In this document: piece after piece, positions 61,104 to 64,000 of the stretch
Layout of the letters: every line of letters begins with the position of its first letter
Position numbering within the stretch: the stretch's first letter is position 1
Assembly: GCA_903822185.1 (NCBI GenBank)
Contig: CAIJOA010000011.1
Span: 124,001-188,000, forward strand
DNA from: an uncultured Rhodospirillales bacterium
Lineage (GTDB): Bacteria > Pseudomonadota > Alphaproteobacteria > ATCC43930 > CGMCC-115725
Direction of reading: 5' to 3'
Length of the DNA: 64,000 bases
Translations under genes and position numbers: made by a program
Notes under the pieces: model-generated
Told to the model about the DNA's origin: nothing
Database searches by the model: none
The model's input: only the letters and a program-made list of their open reading frames with translations

Positions 61104-63509
61104 TTAGTGCGTCAGGCCGGGGCGATCGCCATCGGCTTTCGGCGGAACGATCGCGGCTTTCTCAGGCGGATCGGTCCATTCGATCGGCACGAGCGGCGCG
61201 ACGAGTGCATGCTTCAGCAATTCGTCCACCGAGCCGATCGGAATGATCTCCAATCCCTTCTTCACATTGTCCGGGATCTCGGCGAGATCCTTTTCATTGT
61301 CTTTCGGGATCAGCGCGGTTTTGAGACCGCCACGCAGAGCCGCCAGCAACTTCTCCTTCAACCCGCCGATCGGCAAGACGCGGCCGCGCAGCGTGATCTC
61401 GCCCGTCATGCACACATCCTTGCGGACGGCGATGCCGGTGAGGACGGAGACGATCGACGTCACCATCGCGACACCCGCGGACGGGCCGTCTTTCGGCGTG
61501 GCGCCCTCGGGCACATGGACGTGGATGTCCTTGCGCTCGAAGATCGTCGGCGGAATGCCGAAGACCGTGCTCCGCGATTTGACGTAGCTCTCGGCGGCCT
61601 GCACCGATTCCTTCATCACATCGCCCAGCTTGCCGGTCGCCGTGACGCGGCCCTTACCGGGCAACGTCACCGCTTCGATCGAGAGCAACTCGCCGCCGAC
61701 TTCCGTCCAAGCAAGACCGGTGACGATACCGACGAGATCTTCTTCCTCGACTTCGCCATAGCGATAACGCTTCACGCCGGCGTACTTCTCGAGATTCTTC
61801 GAGGTGATCGCGATCTTCTTGCGCTTCTTGATCAGGATTTCCTTGATCGATTTGCGCGCCAGACCCGCGATCTCGCGTTCGAGGCTACGGACACCGGCTT
61901 CCCGCGTGTAGTAGCGGACCAGATCGCGCAAGGCTTCGGGCGTGATCGACCATTCGGACTTCTTGAGGCCGTTCGCCTTCACCTGCTTATCGATCAAGTG
62001 ACGACGCGCGATCTCGACCTTTTCGTCCTCGGTGTAACCCGAGAGACGGATGATCTCCATACGGTCCAGCAGCGGCTGCGGCATACGCAGCGTGTTGGCC
62101 GTCGTGACGAACATCACGTCCGACAGATCGTAATCGACCTCGAGATAATGGTCGGCGAAGGTCGCATTCTGCTCGGGGTCCAAGACCTCGAGCAGCGCCG
62201 AAGACGGATCGCCGCGCCAATCCTGGCCGAGCTTATCTATCTCGTCCAAGAGGAAGAGCGGATTCGACGACTTCGCCTTCTTCATGCCCTGAATGACCTT
62301 GCCGGGCATCGAACCGATATAGGTGCGGCGATGGCCGCGAATCTCGGCTTCGTCCCGGACGCCGCCCAGCGACATGCGCACGAAGGTCCGGCCGGTCGCT
62401 TGCGCGACCGATTTACCGAGCGAGGTCTTGCCGACGCCGGGAGGACCGACGAGGCAGAGGATCGGCCCCTTCACCTTCTTCATGCGCTGCTGCACGGCGA
62501 GATATTCAAGGATGCGTTCCTTGACCTTCTCGAGACCGAAATGGTCGGCGTTGAGCACTTTCTCGGCCGCCTTGAGGTCGCGCTTCACCTTCGTGCGCTG
62601 CTCCCACGGAACGGACAGCAGCCAGTCGAGATAGTTGCGGACGACCGTGGCTTCGGCCGACATCGGGCTCATGGCGCGCAGCTTTTTGACTTCAGCCTGC
62701 GCCTTTTCGCGCGCCTCTTTCGAGAGCTTGGTCTTGGCGATGCGTTCTTCGACTTCCGCGAGTTCGTCCTTACCGTCCTCGCCTTCGCCGAGTTCCTTCT
62801 GGATCGCCTTCAGCTGCTCGTTGAGATAGTACTCGCGCTGAGTCTTCTCCATCTGGCGCTTCACGCGGCTGCGGATGCGCTTCTCGACTTGCAAGACGCC
62901 GATCTCGGCTTCCATATGGCCGAAGATTTTCTCGAGCCGGCCGGTGACGGAATCCGTCTCGAGCAGATCCTGCTTGTCGGCGATCTTGAGTTGCAGATGC
63001 GAGGCCAGCGTGTCGGCGAGCTTGGTCGGCTCGTCGATCTGGTTGATCGACACCAGCACCTCGGGCGGAATCTTCTTGTTGAGCTTTATGTACTGTTCGA
63101 ACTGCGTGACCGCCGTGCGCGCCAACGCCTCGACTTCCTGCTGCTCGCCGGCATTCTCGGGAATGACCTCGGCTTTCGCCTGGAAGAAGGCCTCATGTTC
63201 GGTGAAGCCCAAGATGCGGGCACGTTGACCGCCTTCAACCAGCACCTTCACGGTGCCGTCGGGCAGCTTCAGCAGTTGCAGCACCGTGCCGATGGTGCCG
63301 ACCGTATAAATATCGCCGGGCGCGGGATCGTCCTGCGCGGCATTCTTCTGGGTGACAAGCAAGATTTGCTTGTCGTCTTTCATGACGTCTTCGAGCGCAC
63401 GCACGGATTTCTCGCGACCGACGAAGAGCGGCACGATCATGTGCGGGAAGACGACGATGTCTCGGAGCGGTAGGACCGGATAAAGCGTACCGCGCGTAAT
63501 GTCGAGCAT
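61104..63509 (-). CDS. lon: ATP-dependent protease La (Lon)
   Basis: [52 protein letters not shown]; start trimmed to MLDITRG. Confidence 0.97.
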   Translation of the reverse strand: MLDITRGTLYPVLPLRDIVVFPHMIVPLFVGREKSVRALEDVMKDDKQILLVTQKNAAQDDPAPGDIYTVGTIGTVLQLLKLPDGTVKVLVEGGQRARILGFTEHEAFFQAKAEVIPENAGEQQEVEALARTAVTQFEQYIKLNKKIPPEVLVSINQIDEPTKLADTLASHLQLKIADKQDLLETDSVTGRLEKIFGHMEAEIGVLQVEKRIRSRVKRQMEKTQREYYLNEQLKAIQKELGEGEDGKDELAEVEERIAKTKLSKEAREKAQAEVKKLRAMSPMSAEATVVRNYLDWLLSVPWEQRTKVKRDLKAAEKVLNADHFGLEKVKERILEYLAVQQRMKKVKGPILCLVGPPGVGKTSLGKSVAQATGRTFVRMSLGGVRDEAEIRGHRRTYIGSMPGKVIQGMKKAKSSNPLFLLDEIDKLGQDWRGDPSSALLEVLDPEQNATFADHYLEVDYDLSDVMFVTTANTLRMPQPLLDRMEIIRLSGYTEDEKVEIARRHLIDKQVKANGLKKSEWSITPEALRDLVRYYTREAGVRSLEREIAGLARKSIKEILIKKRKKIAITSKNLEKYAGVKRYRYGEVEEEDLVGIVTGLAWTEVGGELLSIEAVTLPGKGRVTATGKLGDVMKESVQAAESYVKSRSTVFGIPPTIFERKDIHVHVPEGATPKDGPSAGVAMVTSIVSVLTGIAVRKDVCMTGEITLRGRVLPIGGLKEKLLAALRGGLKTALIPKDNEKDLAEIPDNVKKGLEIIPIGSVDELLKHALVAPLVPIEWTDPPEKAAIVPPKADGDRPGLTH

Positions 63510-63639
63510 AGCAGCCTTTCTCGAAAAATCAGGACCGGACGGTTCCGACCCTGTCGGCACGCTTGCGAAAGCCGTGCCAATAGTGAGATGCCACTATAAG
63601 GTGGAGCCGGTGATGACGTAGATCAAGGGGAAGTGTGGC

Positions 63640-63673
63640 AAAAGGGTGCGGACCCCATCAGGAGCCCGCACCA
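63640..63673 (-). terminator. candidate rho-independent terminator of clpX
   Basis: Minus strand GGTGCGG...CCGCACC hairpin followed by CTTTTGCC, just after the clpX stop. Confidence 0.6.
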
Positions 63674-63681
63674 AGCCAATA

Positions 63682-64000
63682 TCAGGCGCTGGTCGCGCCC
63701 GTGTCGCCGCGCCAGTCGGCGTAATCGGCGCGTCGTTCGGAGTAGATGTAGAGAGGCTTCGCACGGCCCTCGACGACTTCCTTATTGATGACCATGCCGG
63801 TCACCCCGTCGAGTCCGGGCAGTTCGTACATCGATTCGAGCAAGATCGATTCCATGATCGAGCGCAAGCCACGAGCGCCGGTCTTGCGGGCGATCGCTTT
63901 GCCGGCGATGGCGCGCATCGCCTCGTCATTGAACTCGAGCTTCACGTCTTCCATCTCGAAGAGACGCTGATACTGCTTAACGAGTGCGTTCTTCGGCTTG
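63682..64000 (-). CDS. clpX: ATP-dependent Clp protease ATP-binding subunit ClpX (C-terminal part; 5' end beyond window)
   Basis: [60 protein letters not shown]. Confidence 0.96.
   Translation of the reverse strand, partial: KPKNALVKQYQRLFEMEDVKLEFNDEAMRAIAGKAIARKTGARGLRSIMESILLESMYELPGLDGVTGMVINKEVVEGRAKPLYIYSERRADYADWRGDTGATSA

Noticed and set aside
61107-63473. 788-aa plus-strand ORF opposite lon, plus 532-aa (47750-49348) and 455-aa (46206-47573) ORFs opposite nuoM/nuoN
   Set aside because: Antisense shadows of strongly supported genes in high-GC DNA; low-complexity Arg/Asp/His-rich translations with no domain motifs.
63590-63630. Possible sigma-32 promoter for lon (CTTGAT ... CCTTATAG on minus strand)
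   Set aside because: Spacing does not fit the alphaproteobacterial heat-shock consensus well enough to report.

Overview
The window is a stretch of an alphaproteobacterial chromosome (high GC; proS, lolCE, lolD, nuoA-N, hup, lon and clpX arrangement). Left part (1-14.3 kb): an apparently co-regulated uptake and degradation cluster. It has two paralogous Fe3+/AfuB-type ABC permeases, two paralogous alpha/beta hydrolases, an MDR dehydrogenase, an ATPase, a solute-binding protein, an ornithine-cyclodeaminase-family protein, an M24 (creatinase/aminopeptidase fold) protein that appears to have lost metal ligands, a third hydrolase, a luciferase-like oxidoreductase and a LysR regulator. Next come bioBA<>bioFD, a stand-alone 10-formyl-THF-hydrolase-like protein, a NitT/TauT-type ABC system with two tandem solute-binding proteins, a GT2-GtrA glycosyltransferase, hspQ, dnaE, a brnTA toxin-antitoxin locus with a frameshifted brnT that the ORF track misses, lolD/lolCE/proS, an NCS2 permease, a candidate small RNA gene, tag, mce, an MFS exporter, a ParE/RelE-type TA pair, RNase J, coaX, birA, all 14 nuo genes, tRNA-Val and tRNA-Asp, hup, lon and the 3' part of clpX. 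Most notable: (i) a dRS3/REP-like palindromic pair lies inside birA, in frame, just before the catalytic-lysine motif, and a sister copy abuts the lolD start codon; (ii) four different palindromic repeat families lie within about 12 kb; (iii) a candidate ~150-nt sRNA has two abutting hairpins with identical AUCAA loops and a strong terminator; (iv) the left-hand catabolic cluster has a mirror-image permease/hydrolase duplication and a metal-less M24 enzyme. All calls are from reading the sequence; no searches were run.
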